Assembly (NCBI GenBank): GCA_016178785.1
Contig: JACOSO010000068.1
Span: 45,076-109,075, forward strand
Origin: Bacteroidota bacterium
GTDB lineage: Bacteria > Bacteroidota > Bacteroidia > Cytophagales > Cyclobacteriaceae
Length of the DNA: 64,000 nt
Direction: 5' to 3'
In this document: positions 51,645 to 61,432 of the stretch, one piece after another
How the letters are laid out: every line of letters starts with the position of its first letter
Position numbering within the stretch: position 1 is the first letter of the stretch
Program-made: the position numbers and the translations under genes
Notes under the pieces: generated by a model
What the model saw: the letters and a program-made list of their open reading frames with translations, nothing else
Databases searched by the model: none
What the model was told of the DNA's origin: nothing

Positions 51645-52223
51645 ATGATCAATAGCAAGTTCTTGTCTATGTTGCTGCCAGGTTTTTTCATGTTGAACTC
51701 GGTGTATTCACAAACGGATAACGTAAGTCCGGCAAGAAAGCAGGCCATCGATTCTCTTGCGTTGGAGAAAGTGAGAGATTTGAGCAAGTACATCAGTATC
51801 ATCGGTAATAAAAAAACACAATACTCAGAGTCTACCCGCGTGATGGACCGCGTAGAAGAACTTTTCGCACCTGAAAGTGATATAGGTGTATCTGCCCTAA
51901 ACAAAAAGGAAATCACTTACTACAAAGTGCGGAGGTACCTGGAGCACCTGATGGCGCTCAATTATGATCGCGTTAACATCAAGTGGTACAACATCCATTA
52001 CATCAGCGATCTCGAGCGGCAGCCTGACGGAAGGTATGTAGGTGTAATAACAATTTACCAACGTTTTGAAGGCGAGTCAGAAAGTGGTTTAAAATACAAA
52101 GACACCACAAAGAAAGACATCACCATTTACGTGGAGCGAAAGAAGACGCAAATACAAGGGAAGATAGTTGAGTTTTGGGATGTACTGCTGGGTGATATAC
52201 GTGTGACTGAAACGAGTGCGTGA
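51645..52223 (+). CDS. Secreted protein, envelope operon gene 2
   Basis: This 192-aa protein has a signal peptide (FLSMLLPGFFMLNSVYSQ). The mature domain (YKVRRYLEHLMALNYDRVNI, WYNIHYISDLERQPDGRYVG, ITIYQRFEG, KKDITIYVERKKT) looks similar in style to the downstream proteins, which contain KYKVSLNRNLSG- or LYMELEKN-like strands. The family is unknown. It follows the lipoprotein gene by 11 bp. Confidence 0.75.
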   Translation: MINSKFLSMLLPGFFMLNSVYSQTDNVSPARKQAIDSLALEKVRDLSKYISIIGNKKTQYSESTRVMDRVEELFAPESDIGVSALNKKEITYYKVRRYLEHLMALNYDRVNIKWYNIHYISDLERQPDGRYVGVITIYQRFEGESESGLKYKDTTKKDITIYVERKKTQIQGKIVEFWDVLLGDIRVTETSA

Positions 52224-52225
52224 AA

Positions 52226-52299
52226 TTAGGCATTGGGCATTTAGGCATTGTGGTATAACAGGTGACTCCCAATACCCAATGCCTTAATCCCTAATGCCT
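52226..52299. repeat. Hairpin element in the spacer of the envelope operon
   Basis: GGCATTGGGCATT (52229-52241) pairs with AATACCCAATGCC (52271-52283) with one mismatch, and outer TTAGGCATT/CTAATGCCT parts extend the stem. It sits between the second and third genes and ends 8 bp before the third start codon. It could be an intergenic repeat or an mRNA-processing hairpin. Confidence 0.55.
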
Positions 52300-52307
52300 G
52301 ACAGGAC

Positions 52308-53177
52308 ATGACTGTAAATAAACAACAACCAAATTCGAATGCGATGAAGTGGGCACTGCTTTTGATGCTCGCTTTTATAATCGCCATTCTATGTTTTCCT
52401 GTCCGCGCGCAGTTGGTTGGCGAGATGGAAGATGAAAGTAAACTTTATGCCGAATCAAAGCAGGTCAATCAGTTTTTCAGAAGGTTCAATGGTGAAGAGG
52501 ACGAAAAAGGAAACCGATACTACCCCGGTGATAAGCACTACCAAAGTACCAGGCTTAGAAAAAAATATCTCGGAGTACTATTTGATGAAAGTAATACCGG
52601 GATTGGTCATTCGATCAAAAAAGAATTTACAGAAGACGTATTAGACAAGCCAACCATACTTGATTTTCATGGAGGCAATTGGTTTGCAGAAGTTCAGGCC
52701 ATTTTCCAGGTGAACGGAAAAGATCAACCGATAACCTTATACATGGAGCTGGAAAAAAATCACTTGGGTTACAAATGGGTGATACACCATGTGCACGCGG
52801 ATATGCTGGAGCGGTATTATACGCGAGACACCAGCCGGGTCGGCAGGTTTCTGCATCCCATGAGTCATGAACTTGATTTCATGAATCTGCGAAAAGTATT
52901 TACTAACAGCGATAGCATCAGCCAGTTCGCGGTAAAGAGTTTTAAACCTGATCATCTCTCTGTTTTGTTATACGAGTTGAAAAGAGGAAACATAAAATTC
53001 AAAGCAGTTGAGTCAGTGAAATTTCATTTCTTTCAGGCTAGCGGATGGTATTTCGAGATTGCTGATTTCAACAGGCCCGGTTACAATACCGGCTGGCTTA
53101 TTTCTAATCTCGTCAAATTAAAAAGCGATGCAGAAAAAAATCTATTGAAAGGGTATTTGTATCATGACCAAAATTAG
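52308..53177 (+). CDS. Membrane-anchored or secreted protein, envelope operon gene 3
   Basis: This 289-aa protein has a hydrophobic N-terminal segment (WALLLMLAFIIAILCFPVRA) that ends in a signal-peptidase-like AQ. The remainder (NRYYPGDKHYQSTRLRKKYL, TLYMELEKNHLGYKWVIHHV, HELDFMNLRKVFTNSDSISQ, HFFQASGWYFEIADFNRPG) has no family I recognise. A second ATG at 52344 could also be used. It overlaps the LRR gene by 14 bp, which supports one operon. Confidence 0.75.
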   Translation: MTVNKQQPNSNAMKWALLLMLAFIIAILCFPVRAQLVGEMEDESKLYAESKQVNQFFRRFNGEEDEKGNRYYPGDKHYQSTRLRKKYLGVLFDESNTGIGHSIKKEFTEDVLDKPTILDFHGGNWFAEVQAIFQVNGKDQPITLYMELEKNHLGYKWVIHHVHADMLERYYTRDTSRVGRFLHPMSHELDFMNLRKVFTNSDSISQFAVKSFKPDHLSVLLYELKRGNIKFKAVESVKFHFFQASGWYFEIADFNRPGYNTGWLISNLVKLKSDAEKNLLKGYLYHDQN

Positions 53178-55656
53178 GCGACAACTCACCACAGTTGTGC
53201 TGCTGAGTATGCTTATGTTTAACGCGGCAGCGCAAAAACAAAAGTCACAAAAACCTGTTAAGTCAGGCCAACCTGTTGCTGTCAAAAAACCTAAGCCGGC
53301 AACGTCTATCGTACCAAGTGATCCTGCAGAAGACGAAAAGAAAGTAAAAGACATGGTGGCATTCTTGGGGTTCATGCTGAACACCCTGGGAAACAGTAAT
53401 ACTTCTGCGCGCGATAAAGATGTGTTGGTTGCCGAAAGCTATTCCAAAATCTTCCGAGACGCGAAAGTACAAGTGGAAGACGACCTCGATGAAGAAAGAG
53501 GCGTTATTACCAACAAGGATGTGGTGGCTTATCTCAAAGACATTAATTTCTTTTTTAAGGAAGCAAAATTTGAATTTAACATCGATAAGGTAGAGCGCGG
53601 GGTGAATTCAGATAATCAAACCTTTTATAAAGTATCGCTGAATAGAAATCTCAGCGGCACTACTTCTGATGGCAAAGTAGTGAACAACATTGCTCCTCGA
53701 TTCATCGAAGTAAATTTCGATGCAAAAGATCAGGACTTAAAGATCGTTAGTATTTATACACATGAGTTCAATGAGAAAGAGGCGTTAATTAATTGGTGGA
53801 AGCAATTGTCGTATGAGTGGCAATCGCTGTTCAGAAAAAGGTTTAACCTGGCAGACAGTGTAGGCCTAAACGACATTAAGAAGATTACGGCTATCGAAGA
53901 ATTGGATATCAGTAACAACAAATACATCCAGGTGTTTGAGCCTTTGTCTCAATTGAGGAATCTCAAAACACTTAATCTCACCGGCACAAATGCAGCTGAC
54001 CTCACTCCTATCCGAAACCTGACGGAATTAATTGAATTGAATTTAGCACGCACTTCCATACGCGATCTGTCGCCATTAAAGTATTCAAATAACCTGTTAA
54101 AATTTGATATCAACCACACCGAGGTTAGTGATATTACAATAGTTCAGCGAATGCCTAAGCTGCAATTTCTTGACCTGAGCTTCAGTAATGTTTCAGACTT
54201 CACTCCGATTGCTGGCCTTAGCGAACTAATAACATTGAACCTTAAGTCCACAAAGCTTTCAGATCTCACTTCCGTGGCGAGCATGAGCTTGCTTGGCGAA
54301 TTGAATATTTCAAACACATACGTGCAGAATGTGTCTCCGTTAAAAGATCTTAATAACCTGAAAACATTTATATGCGACAGTACACGCATTCAAAGCATCA
54401 GTCCTATGGCCAGCCTGGATAACTTAAAAGTGCTTCAGGCCAATGCTACTCTGATTTCAGATTTGCAACCCTTGCAAACACTAGCACATCTGGAGAAAGT
54501 GTATTGTGACCAAACGCTTATTAATAAAGATGTCGCAGAAGCATTTATGTCCGCCCATCCAAAGGCGTTGGTCGTATATGGCTCGAGTGACTTGAAGACA
54601 TGGTGGGATGCGCTCACTCCAGCCTGGAAAGAAGTGATCAGCAAAGCAGCAAAGATTAATAGTGATCCATCGAAGGAAGAGTTGGCAAGAGTGGGTAGCG
54701 TGGATTCTATCAACTTCAGCGGTAAAAACTTTATTGACATTGAACCTCTTCACAATCTTCAAAAACTGAGAGTAGTCATCGCCACCAACACCTCGATCCA
54801 GGATTTATCTCCTCTCAGGGGACATCGGGAAATCAAGTACCTCAATATTTCGGAAACCCAGGTAAAAGATCTCTCAGCGCTTAGTCAGTTTGTAAAACTT
54901 AAAGTGCTTAAGGCTGATCAATGCAAAATCAATGACATTGATGTCTTGCAGAAAATGAAGAGCCTTGAAAAACTGTATGTAGACGGAACCACGATCAATG
55001 ACTTCAATGCTCAAGACTTTTTGCACGCTAATCCAAAGTGCCTCTTGATTTATAAGACGGTACATTTAAAAAGGTGGTGGCGAAACCTTTCTGAAAACTG
55101 GAAAGAAGTTTTCTTAACACAAATTCGCGACACCACACGTGAGAGTTTACATAAGCTGGTGGAACAAGAAGCATTTCATTTTAAAGAAGCTCCAGTCAGT
55201 GATCTTTCGGGGTTAACTGAATTTGTGCGATTAAAGGAGTTACATTTTTCAGGTACAACCATGGTTGAAGTAACTCCGGTTGAAAACCTGAAAGCGCTTA
55301 AGTCGTTGCATGCCTCCAACAGCCCCATTCAAAAAATAGAATCGCTCAGTCAATTGACAGAGCTGGAAGACCTCGATATTTCAAATACTCCCATTGAGGA
55401 TTTGACCCCGGTGTGGACATTACAAAAACTTAGAAATCTGAATTGCTCAGGTACCCAAATAAAAAGATTGGATGCAGTAGAAAAACTGGAAAACCTTGAA
55501 CACCTCGATTGTTCAAACACTAACGTAAACAAGCTTACTTCTCTTGACTATCTTCACCTCAAATCATTGAAGTGCTACAACACTAGAATATCAAGCCGAA
55601 GCATTGAAAACTTCGTGGCTAGTCACGCGCAATGTAAAGTCGTTTACTACAGGTGA
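53164..55656 (+). CDS. Secreted leucine-rich-repeat protein with three WW-type spacer modules
   Basis: This 830-aa protein has a signal peptide (TVVLLSMLMFNAAAQ), an N-terminal domain like those of the preceding operon genes (KVERGVNSDNQTFYKVSLNR) and three arrays of internalin-type LRRs (LKTLNLTGTNAADLTPIRNL). Each array follows a similar module with LxxWWxxLsxxWkevf (LINWWKQLSYEWQSLFRKRF, LKTWWDALTPAWKEVISKAA, LKRWWRNLSENWKEVFLTQI), suggesting duplication of a module-plus-array unit. The arrays end with NPK/AHP-containing caps (DFLHANPKCLLIYK). The role is probably protein binding at the cell surface. There is no T9SS sorting domain. Confidence 0.85.
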   Translation: MTKIRRQLTTVVLLSMLMFNAAAQKQKSQKPVKSGQPVAVKKPKPATSIVPSDPAEDEKKVKDMVAFLGFMLNTLGNSNTSARDKDVLVAESYSKIFRDAKVQVEDDLDEERGVITNKDVVAYLKDINFFFKEAKFEFNIDKVERGVNSDNQTFYKVSLNRNLSGTTSDGKVVNNIAPRFIEVNFDAKDQDLKIVSIYTHEFNEKEALINWWKQLSYEWQSLFRKRFNLADSVGLNDIKKITAIEELDISNNKYIQVFEPLSQLRNLKTLNLTGTNAADLTPIRNLTELIELNLARTSIRDLSPLKYSNNLLKFDINHTEVSDITIVQRMPKLQFLDLSFSNVSDFTPIAGLSELITLNLKSTKLSDLTSVASMSLLGELNISNTYVQNVSPLKDLNNLKTFICDSTRIQSISPMASLDNLKVLQANATLISDLQPLQTLAHLEKVYCDQTLINKDVAEAFMSAHPKALVVYGSSDLKTWWDALTPAWKEVISKAAKINSDPSKEELARVGSVDSINFSGKNFIDIEPLHNLQKLRVVIATNTSIQDLSPLRGHREIKYLNISETQVKDLSALSQFVKLKVLKADQCKINDIDVLQKMKSLEKLYVDGTTINDFNAQDFLHANPKCLLIYKTVHLKRWWRNLSENWKEVFLTQIRDTTRESLHKLVEQEAFHFKEAPVSDLSGLTEFVRLKELHFSGTTMVEVTPVENLKALKSLHASNSPIQKIESLSQLTELEDLDISNTPIEDLTPVWTLQKLRNLNCSGTQIKRLDAVEKLENLEHLDCSNTNVNKLTSLDYLHLKSLKCYNTRISSRSIENFVASHAQCKVVYYR

Positions 55657-55763
55657 GGTTTAAATGAGGATATCAACCACGTGACAAAATATATTAGCAT
55701 GCAGATGCCGATGCAGGCAGCAAAAACAACTACGCGATCAAAGTAAAATTTCGCCATCTTCAT
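55647..55763 (-). CDS. Single-helix membrane microprotein, KFY family, copy 2 (38 aa)
   Basis: The 38-aa minus-strand frame begins MKMAKFYFDRVVVFAACIGI and ends WLISSFKPHL, with one membrane helix in between. It aligns without gaps to the plus-strand frame at 31991-32095 over 28 residues (12 identical, most others conservative). Its stop overlaps the end of the LRR gene by 10 bp (convergent). Start at 55763 or at the second ATG, 55757. Too short for usual gene calling. Function unknown. Confidence 0.55.
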   Translation of the reverse strand: MKMAKFYFDRVVVFAACIGICMLIYFVTWLISSFKPHL

Positions 55764-56023
55764 ATATAACACTGTTTGATAAGTTGTTAATACGACTGTT
55801 CAATAAAGTACTTGAAAGTACGGAGATATCTCGTACCTACAATTTCTTCGGGTCAAAACGACTAAAAAGAAGAACAAAAAGCATATTCTTTCGAGGAAGG
55901 GATTCCCGTTTTTCGGGGAATTCGTGATCAGAAACAGCAATGTCTGCTCATTTGTTTACCCTTCCGGCTCTGTTCAAGCCGCCCGATTAGTTTATATTGT
56001 AGTTCGAAAATCAACCCCTGATT
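55764..56023. other. Intergenic region upstream of glycogen phosphorylase
   Basis: About 260 bp with the short palindromic piece GGAGATATCTC near 55820 and GAGGAAGGGATTCCCGTTTTTCGGGGAA-like sequence around 55895-55922 (CCCG..CGGG hairpin). No frame is supported. Confidence 0.35.
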
Positions 56024-58549
56024 ATGACTATCGCAAATGAAACCATTCGGGTAGAGGATGACCGCACAGGCGTGGCTCTGAACACAATCAAAAGGGCATT
56101 TCTGGATAACCTCTTCTACATTCAGGGAAAATCGCCTGAGTCGGCATCGCTTAATGATTGCTATATGGCCCTGGCGTATACCGTTCGTGACAGGCTACTC
56201 AGCCGCTGGCTCAATGCGCAAAAAACTTACCGGGAACAAAATGTTAAAACAGTTGGGTATCTGTCTGCTGAATTTCTGATGGGACCGCATTTAGGAAACA
56301 ATCTCATCAACCTGGGCCTTTTTGATACCGTTGAGAAAGCAATGTTGGCATTGGGGTTGCCTCTTAAAAAACTACTGGAACAAGAAGAAGAACCTGGCTT
56401 GGGCAATGGAGGCCTCGGCAGGCTTGCGGCTTGTTTTCTCGATTCACTGGCAACACTCGACATTCCTGCCATTGGTTATGGTATACGTTATGAGTTTGGA
56501 ATTTTTGATCAGGTGATCAACGATGGATGGCAAGTAGAAATCACAGACAAATGGCTGCGCAAGGGAAACCCCTGGGAGATTGCACGAATCGAAGACTCTG
56601 TGGCCGTTAGGTTTGGTGGTCATACCGTATCGGGAATTGGGAAAGACGGAAAATATGAATCGGAATGGGTTGCTCAAGATGTCATCATGGGTATTCCATA
56701 CGATACTCCCGTATTAGGTTATGATACAAATACGGCAAGCACTCTGCGGTTATGGAAATCCGAAGCTTTCGAGTCTTTCGACTTTCATTCCTTCAATCAG
56801 GGCAACTACTATGGTGCGGTGAATGATAAAGTCTCATCAGAAAATATAAGTAAGGTACTTTACCCCAATGATGAGCAAATCAGCGGGAAGGAACTACGGT
56901 TGAAGCAGCAATACTTCTTTGTGTCGTGCTCATTGCAAGATGCGATCCGATCTCACATCGCCAGAAAAAATAATATCAAAACGTTTCATCAGAAATGGGC
57001 ACTGCAATTAAATGACACTCACCCGGCAATTGCTATCGCTGAACTGATGCGACTGTTGCTTGATGAATGGCACTTGGATTGGGATGACTCGTGGAACATC
57101 ACGACACATACTTTTGGCTACACCAATCATACGCTCATGCCGGAAGCGCTTGAAAGGTGGTCGGTTGAATTATTTGGCCGACTATTACCCAGGCATCTCG
57201 AGCTGATTTATGAAATCAATCGCAGGTTCATTGACAAAATACAGAAACAGTTTCCTAAGGATAGCGCGAAAGTGTCGCGCATGTCTATGATTGACGAGTC
57301 GGGTGAAAGATACATCCGCATGGCACACCTGGCCTGTGTTGGAAGTCATTCGATCAACGGTGTTGCAGCATTGCATTCCAAACTGATCATGAAAAATCTC
57401 CTTCACGATTTTCACGACATGTGGCCCGAGAAATTCTCTAACAAAACAAACGGTGTTACCCCCAGAAGGTGGATTGTACTCAACAACCCGCTTCTGACAC
57501 AACTCATCAGCAACAAAATTGGAACGGAATGGATTCACCGCCTTGATGACTTGAAGCAACTCGAGAAATTTGTTGATGATAAATCTTTTCGTGAGGAGTG
57601 GCGCAAGTGCAGACAACAGGTAAAAATGCTATTGGTAACAGACATCGAACGAAAATGCAACATCAAAGTTAATCCCGACTCTATTTTTGATGTGCAGGTG
57701 AAGAGGATGCACGAATACAAGCGCCAGCACCTGAACGTAATGCACATCGTAACACTTTACAACAGATTACTCAGAGATACAAAGACAAAAATTGTTCCGC
57801 GCACATTTATCTTCGGAGGAAAAGCTGCCCCCGGTTATTTGACTGCAAAGCTGATGATCAAGCTGATCAATTCGGTGAAGAATGTAGTGAACAGCGATCC
57901 TCGAGTAAATAAAATACTGAAAGTAGTTTTTATTCCAGATTTCAATGTCACCAACAGCCAGTTAGTTTATCCGGCTGCAGACTTATCTGAGCAAATCAGC
58001 ACAGCAGGCAAGGAGGCATCGGGTACGGGTAATATGAAGTTCATGATGAACGGAGCTCTTACTATAGGCACATTAGATGGCGCGAATATCGAAATCCTCG
58101 AAGAAGCAGGTGACGAAAATTTCTTCCTCTTTGGTTTACGCGCGGAAGAAGTTCAGCGAATGAAAGAAACGAAATACAATCCCAAAGAGTACTATCATTC
58201 TGACATAGAACTTCGCGAATGCATCGACCTGATTTTGTCCGGTCATTTTTCTCATGGCGATAAAAATTTGTTCAAACCCTTAGTCGATTCATTAATGAAT
58301 TACGATCCTTATATGTTGATGGCCGACTACCGTCATTATATTAATTGTCAGCAGCGCGTGAGTGATGCGTTTCTTGACCAGGACAACTGGACGAGGATGA
58401 GTATTTTAAATGTGGCCCGCTCTGGAAAATTTTCAAGCGATCGAACTATTCATGAGTATTGCAAGGAGATTTGGAATGTTGCCCCTGTTGAAGTCGTTGT
58501 GCCTCCGTATCATTCAGCTACCACTAACGATTCTAAGTTCTTTGTGTAA
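56024..58549 (+). CDS. glgP: Glycogen/maltodextrin phosphorylase
   Basis: This 841-aa GT35 enzyme has the normal length. It has SAEFLMGPHLGNNLINLG, EEPGLGNGGLGRLAACFLDS, LQLNDTHPAIAIAELMRLL, KRMHEYKRQHLNVM and the pyridoxal-phosphate lysine in EASGTGNMKFMMNGALTIGT. It releases glucose-1-phosphate from alpha-1,4-glucans in the cytoplasm. It converges with the GH57 and glycosyltransferase genes at 58563-61090, and together they form an alpha-glucan storage/turnover cluster. Confidence 0.97.
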   Translation: MTIANETIRVEDDRTGVALNTIKRAFLDNLFYIQGKSPESASLNDCYMALAYTVRDRLLSRWLNAQKTYREQNVKTVGYLSAEFLMGPHLGNNLINLGLFDTVEKAMLALGLPLKKLLEQEEEPGLGNGGLGRLAACFLDSLATLDIPAIGYGIRYEFGIFDQVINDGWQVEITDKWLRKGNPWEIARIEDSVAVRFGGHTVSGIGKDGKYESEWVAQDVIMGIPYDTPVLGYDTNTASTLRLWKSEAFESFDFHSFNQGNYYGAVNDKVSSENISKVLYPNDEQISGKELRLKQQYFFVSCSLQDAIRSHIARKNNIKTFHQKWALQLNDTHPAIAIAELMRLLLDEWHLDWDDSWNITTHTFGYTNHTLMPEALERWSVELFGRLLPRHLELIYEINRRFIDKIQKQFPKDSAKVSRMSMIDESGERYIRMAHLACVGSHSINGVAALHSKLIMKNLLHDFHDMWPEKFSNKTNGVTPRRWIVLNNPLLTQLISNKIGTEWIHRLDDLKQLEKFVDDKSFREEWRKCRQQVKMLLVTDIERKCNIKVNPDSIFDVQVKRMHEYKRQHLNVMHIVTLYNRLLRDTKTKIVPRTFIFGGKAAPGYLTAKLMIKLINSVKNVVNSDPRVNKILKVVFIPDFNVTNSQLVYPAADLSEQISTAGKEASGTGNMKFMMNGALTIGTLDGANIEILEEAGDENFFLFGLRAEEVQRMKETKYNPKEYYHSDIELRECIDLILSGHFSHGDKNLFKPLVDSLMNYDPYMLMADYRHYINCQQRVSDAFLDQDNWTRMSILNVARSGKFSSDRTIHEYCKEIWNVAPVEVVVPPYHSATTNDSKFFV

Positions 58550-58562
58550 ACCAACAAGGGTT

Positions 58563-59786
58563 TCAATTTAAAGACACGGTCGAGAGGTCAACTTTGGGTT
58601 GTGATTGTTTGCGGATGGTGATCTCAAGATCAGCAACAATGTTCATGTAATTAATGTAGGCGTCATAGGGTGAGTTGTATGGACTAAAGTATTTGTGAAC
58701 ATCTCCATCATTCCAATACTTTGTGCTCATATAATAAAAATGATCGGAGGTAAGCAACTTAGCCCAACTGCTGATTAATTCGGGATCATTTGTTTCCTTC
58801 ACAGACTGTTCGAGTTGATAAATGCGATCCGTGGCATCTTGCTGCAAATCGTTTCCCAGCCAGGCACTCAAATCGCGTTCGGTGTCTGCCCACGAAGTAA
58901 AGTAAGGAACATCGTATTCGCCTTTGGCCTGATAAGACTTGACCAATTCCGTAGGTGTTTTAAAGTCGAAATCAGGATGCTTCAATATTTCCTGAGGCAA
59001 TTGTTTTAGAAAATCGAAGATGCCGGTTTCTGGCCACTGGTGCTCGCCAAAAGTTTCATAGTCCATAAACAAGTTTACAACCTCACCGTTGCCCGCGATC
59101 TGATGTACCCATTGTGCAAACCGGTCCGCTGTCAATGGAAACTGGTTCCAATTTTTATCCGAGAAACGGAAAGCAACATCATCCGATAGTTTGTAATTTT
59201 TTAGGAGGCATTTCAGTTCAGGAATTCCCGGAGGATGATACAAAAAATTTGGACTTCGATATCCAAGTAGTTTTTCCACGCCTTCGCAGAGAATGCCCTT
59301 AAATCCAAGGGTGTGGATCAAAGTGGCTAGCTGATTATCGTATATGAACTCAGTATTACGAAACACTTTCGGTGTTTGCCCTGTCAATCGCTTTACCAAC
59401 TTCCCGTGCATCTCTACCTCACGAATAAATTCGTCTGCGGAGTAAAGGAAGCTCAGCGAATGATAATAGGTTTCAGAAAGAAATTCGACACAGCCGGTTC
59501 TGCTGAGCTGAAGAAATGAATCCAACACTTCAGGTTCATATTTTTCAAATTGCTCCCACGCTGTGCCCGTAATTGAAAAAGCTATTTTAAATTTTCCTTC
59601 ATGTTGATTGATCAAATCCAGCAATACTCTGTTTGCAGGTAAATAGCATTTTCTTGAAACACGCTCCAATATCTCGCGGTTCTTACTTTCGTCTTCATAA
59701 AAATGATCTTCGCCTATTTGGAAACAAGTGTATGGCTTGAGTCGATACGGTTGGTGCACTTGAAAATAAAAACAAATGGATGGCAT
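58563..59786 (-). CDS. Glycoside hydrolase family 57 (alpha-amylase/alpha-glucan-acting)
   Basis: This 407-aa protein has the GH57 motifs in order: YFQVHQPYRL near the N-terminus, EFLSETYYHSLSFL, the nucleophile region VFRNTEFIYD, and LFMDYETFGEHQW with the likely acid/base Asp. The family includes alpha-amylases, 4-alpha-glucanotransferases and branching enzymes; length and context suggest an alpha-amylase-like glucan hydrolase. It begins 2 bp after the stop codon of the glycosyltransferase gene, so the two are in one operon. Confidence 0.92.
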   Translation of the reverse strand: MPSICFYFQVHQPYRLKPYTCFQIGEDHFYEDESKNREILERVSRKCYLPANRVLLDLINQHEGKFKIAFSITGTAWEQFEKYEPEVLDSFLQLSRTGCVEFLSETYYHSLSFLYSADEFIREVEMHGKLVKRLTGQTPKVFRNTEFIYDNQLATLIHTLGFKGILCEGVEKLLGYRSPNFLYHPPGIPELKCLLKNYKLSDDVAFRFSDKNWNQFPLTADRFAQWVHQIAGNGEVVNLFMDYETFGEHQWPETGIFDFLKQLPQEILKHPDFDFKTPTELVKSYQAKGEYDVPYFTSWADTERDLSAWLGNDLQQDATDRIYQLEQSVKETNDPELISSWAKLLTSDHFYYMSTKYWNDGDVHKYFSPYNSPYDAYINYMNIVADLEITIRKQSQPKVDLSTVSLN

Positions 59787-59788
59787 AC

Positions 59789-61090
59789 TTATGATATCGA
59801 AAGGGCGCTATAGACATTCATAATTTTCTGCACAGTTGTCTCCCAGGTAAGATGCTCGATGTCTTTACGTGACCGTGCTTCAATCGTCTTTTTTAACCTG
59901 GGGTATTTAAGAATCGCATAGAGGTAGTTGGCAAAACGATCCGTATCCCAAAAATCAGCCTTCAATGAATTCGTCAATATCTCTGCAACACCCGAGCGTT
60001 TTGAAATAACACTTGCAGTACCTTGTCTTACTGCTTCCACTGCGGACAGCCCAAAAGGTTCTGACACTGATGGCATGAAATAAGCATCTGAGCTGGCCAG
60101 CAGATCCATGATTTTTTCGCGAGAAAGAAATCCGGTGAAGCTAAAATACTTGCCCAACTTTTGCCTGGCAACCTCATGAACAAGGGAAGCAAACAAATCA
60201 CCACCGCCCGCGATTATAAATCGTACATTAGGATACACGCGAATAAGCTTACAGGCCGTTTCAACAATGAACTGCGGACCTTTTTGAAAAGTGATTCGTC
60301 CGGCAAAAGTAATCCACTTCTCCCCTATGGTTTTTTTGAAAGCCGAATGAGAAGTCACTTCAGCTCCATTGTGTACAACAGTAATTTTACTTTCATCAAT
60401 GCCATAGTTTGAAACAATTTGGTGTTTGGTGTAATCACTGACGGCAATAATCTTGTCTGCCTCTTGCATGGCGTATTTTTCGATGGCATAGATTTCATTC
60501 TTTGTTTCTTCTCCCGCTCTGTCCGTTTCAAGTGAATGGATGTGCAAGACCAGGGGCTTGTGTGTATCCTGTTTCAGTTCCATGGCGGCTTGAAAGGTTG
60601 GCCAATCATGGGCGTATATAAAATCGAATTTCCTTTTTGACGCTATACGCTTCGAGATCTTTGCAAATAATTGTGTGCGCTGAAGAATATCGCGGCCATA
60701 CAAATCATGCGTTTGAAAATAAGCCGATACATCTGACCATGTTGAGAAGCGCGTGACATTTGATTCGCTGGTTCCAGTTTTTCCAAGAAGCCATTTGCCC
60801 AATGATAAAGAAGGGTATGCCGATAACTCAACAGGAATGCGACTCAAGAAAAAATCTTCAAATTCTTTTCCCAGGCTTTCATTAACAAATTCTTGCTCGA
60901 GTTTATTCAAACCTGTCACTCCTGCGTTTTCAGGATCACCTTGCTCCCCGGCAAACGGCACGATCAGAGAAACGTTGGCTTGTGCACGTAATGCTTTTAC
61001 AATATGATAGCACGCCACACCAAGACCACCTGTAAAGGCGGGAGGAAATTCCCATCCCAGCATTAAAATATTTTTTCTTTCTATCCCCAA
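59789..61090 (-). CDS. Glycosyltransferase (GT4/GT5-like, glycogen-synthase-like)
   Basis: This 433-aa GT-B enzyme starts MLGWEFPPAFTGGLGVACYH, the glucan-synthase-like N-terminal loop, with FIYAHDWPTF, VVHNGAEV, ITFAGRITFQKGPQF and the C-terminal donor site SVSEPFGLSAVEAVRQGTAS. The features fit the GT4/GT5 glycogen synthases that extend alpha-1,4-glucans. Cotranscription with a GH57 enzyme and convergence with glgP support glycogen or maltodextrin synthesis. I cannot decide between UDP- and ADP-glucose as donor. Confidence 0.9.
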   Translation of the reverse strand: MGIERKNILMLGWEFPPAFTGGLGVACYHIVKALRAQANVSLIVPFAGEQGDPENAGVTGLNKLEQEFVNESLGKEFEDFFLSRIPVELSAYPSLSLGKWLLGKTGTSESNVTRFSTWSDVSAYFQTHDLYGRDILQRTQLFAKISKRIASKRKFDFIYAHDWPTFQAAMELKQDTHKPLVLHIHSLETDRAGEETKNEIYAIEKYAMQEADKIIAVSDYTKHQIVSNYGIDESKITVVHNGAEVTSHSAFKKTIGEKWITFAGRITFQKGPQFIVETACKLIRVYPNVRFIIAGGGDLFASLVHEVARQKLGKYFSFTGFLSREKIMDLLASSDAYFMPSVSEPFGLSAVEAVRQGTASVISKRSGVAEILTNSLKADFWDTDRFANYLYAILKYPRLKKTIEARSRKDIEHLTWETTVQKIMNVYSALSIS

Positions 61091-61432
61091 GCGGTCAGAT
61101 TTAGTTTGATCAGGAGTTTCAAAAGTAGATCACAACTTCCTAAGAACTAATGACAAAAGTCAATAGACCTCAACTGAATGGTCATGAACGATAGCCAACA
61201 AACAATCTCTTAATTTCGGAAAAAACTTTGGCGAACAGATGATTAATTCCGGATTAAATTTCAGTAATGTAACCTAGCTAAATAGTATCGCTGATTTAAG
61301 ATGGGACTATCTTCTATACTCAAAACCGCTTCATTTCCATCACCTAACTAAAACAGCAAAAAACCCGATTTCTGCAGCCCAAAGTCATTAGGCGGCTTTC
61401 ATCTACGTGTTCTTTTGGTTTGCTAAACGAGG
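61091..61432. other. Intergenic region, no feature seen
   Basis: About 340 bp between the glycosyltransferase start and the next minus-strand stop. It is AT-rich. I see no supported frame, repeat or RNA. Confidence 0.45.
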
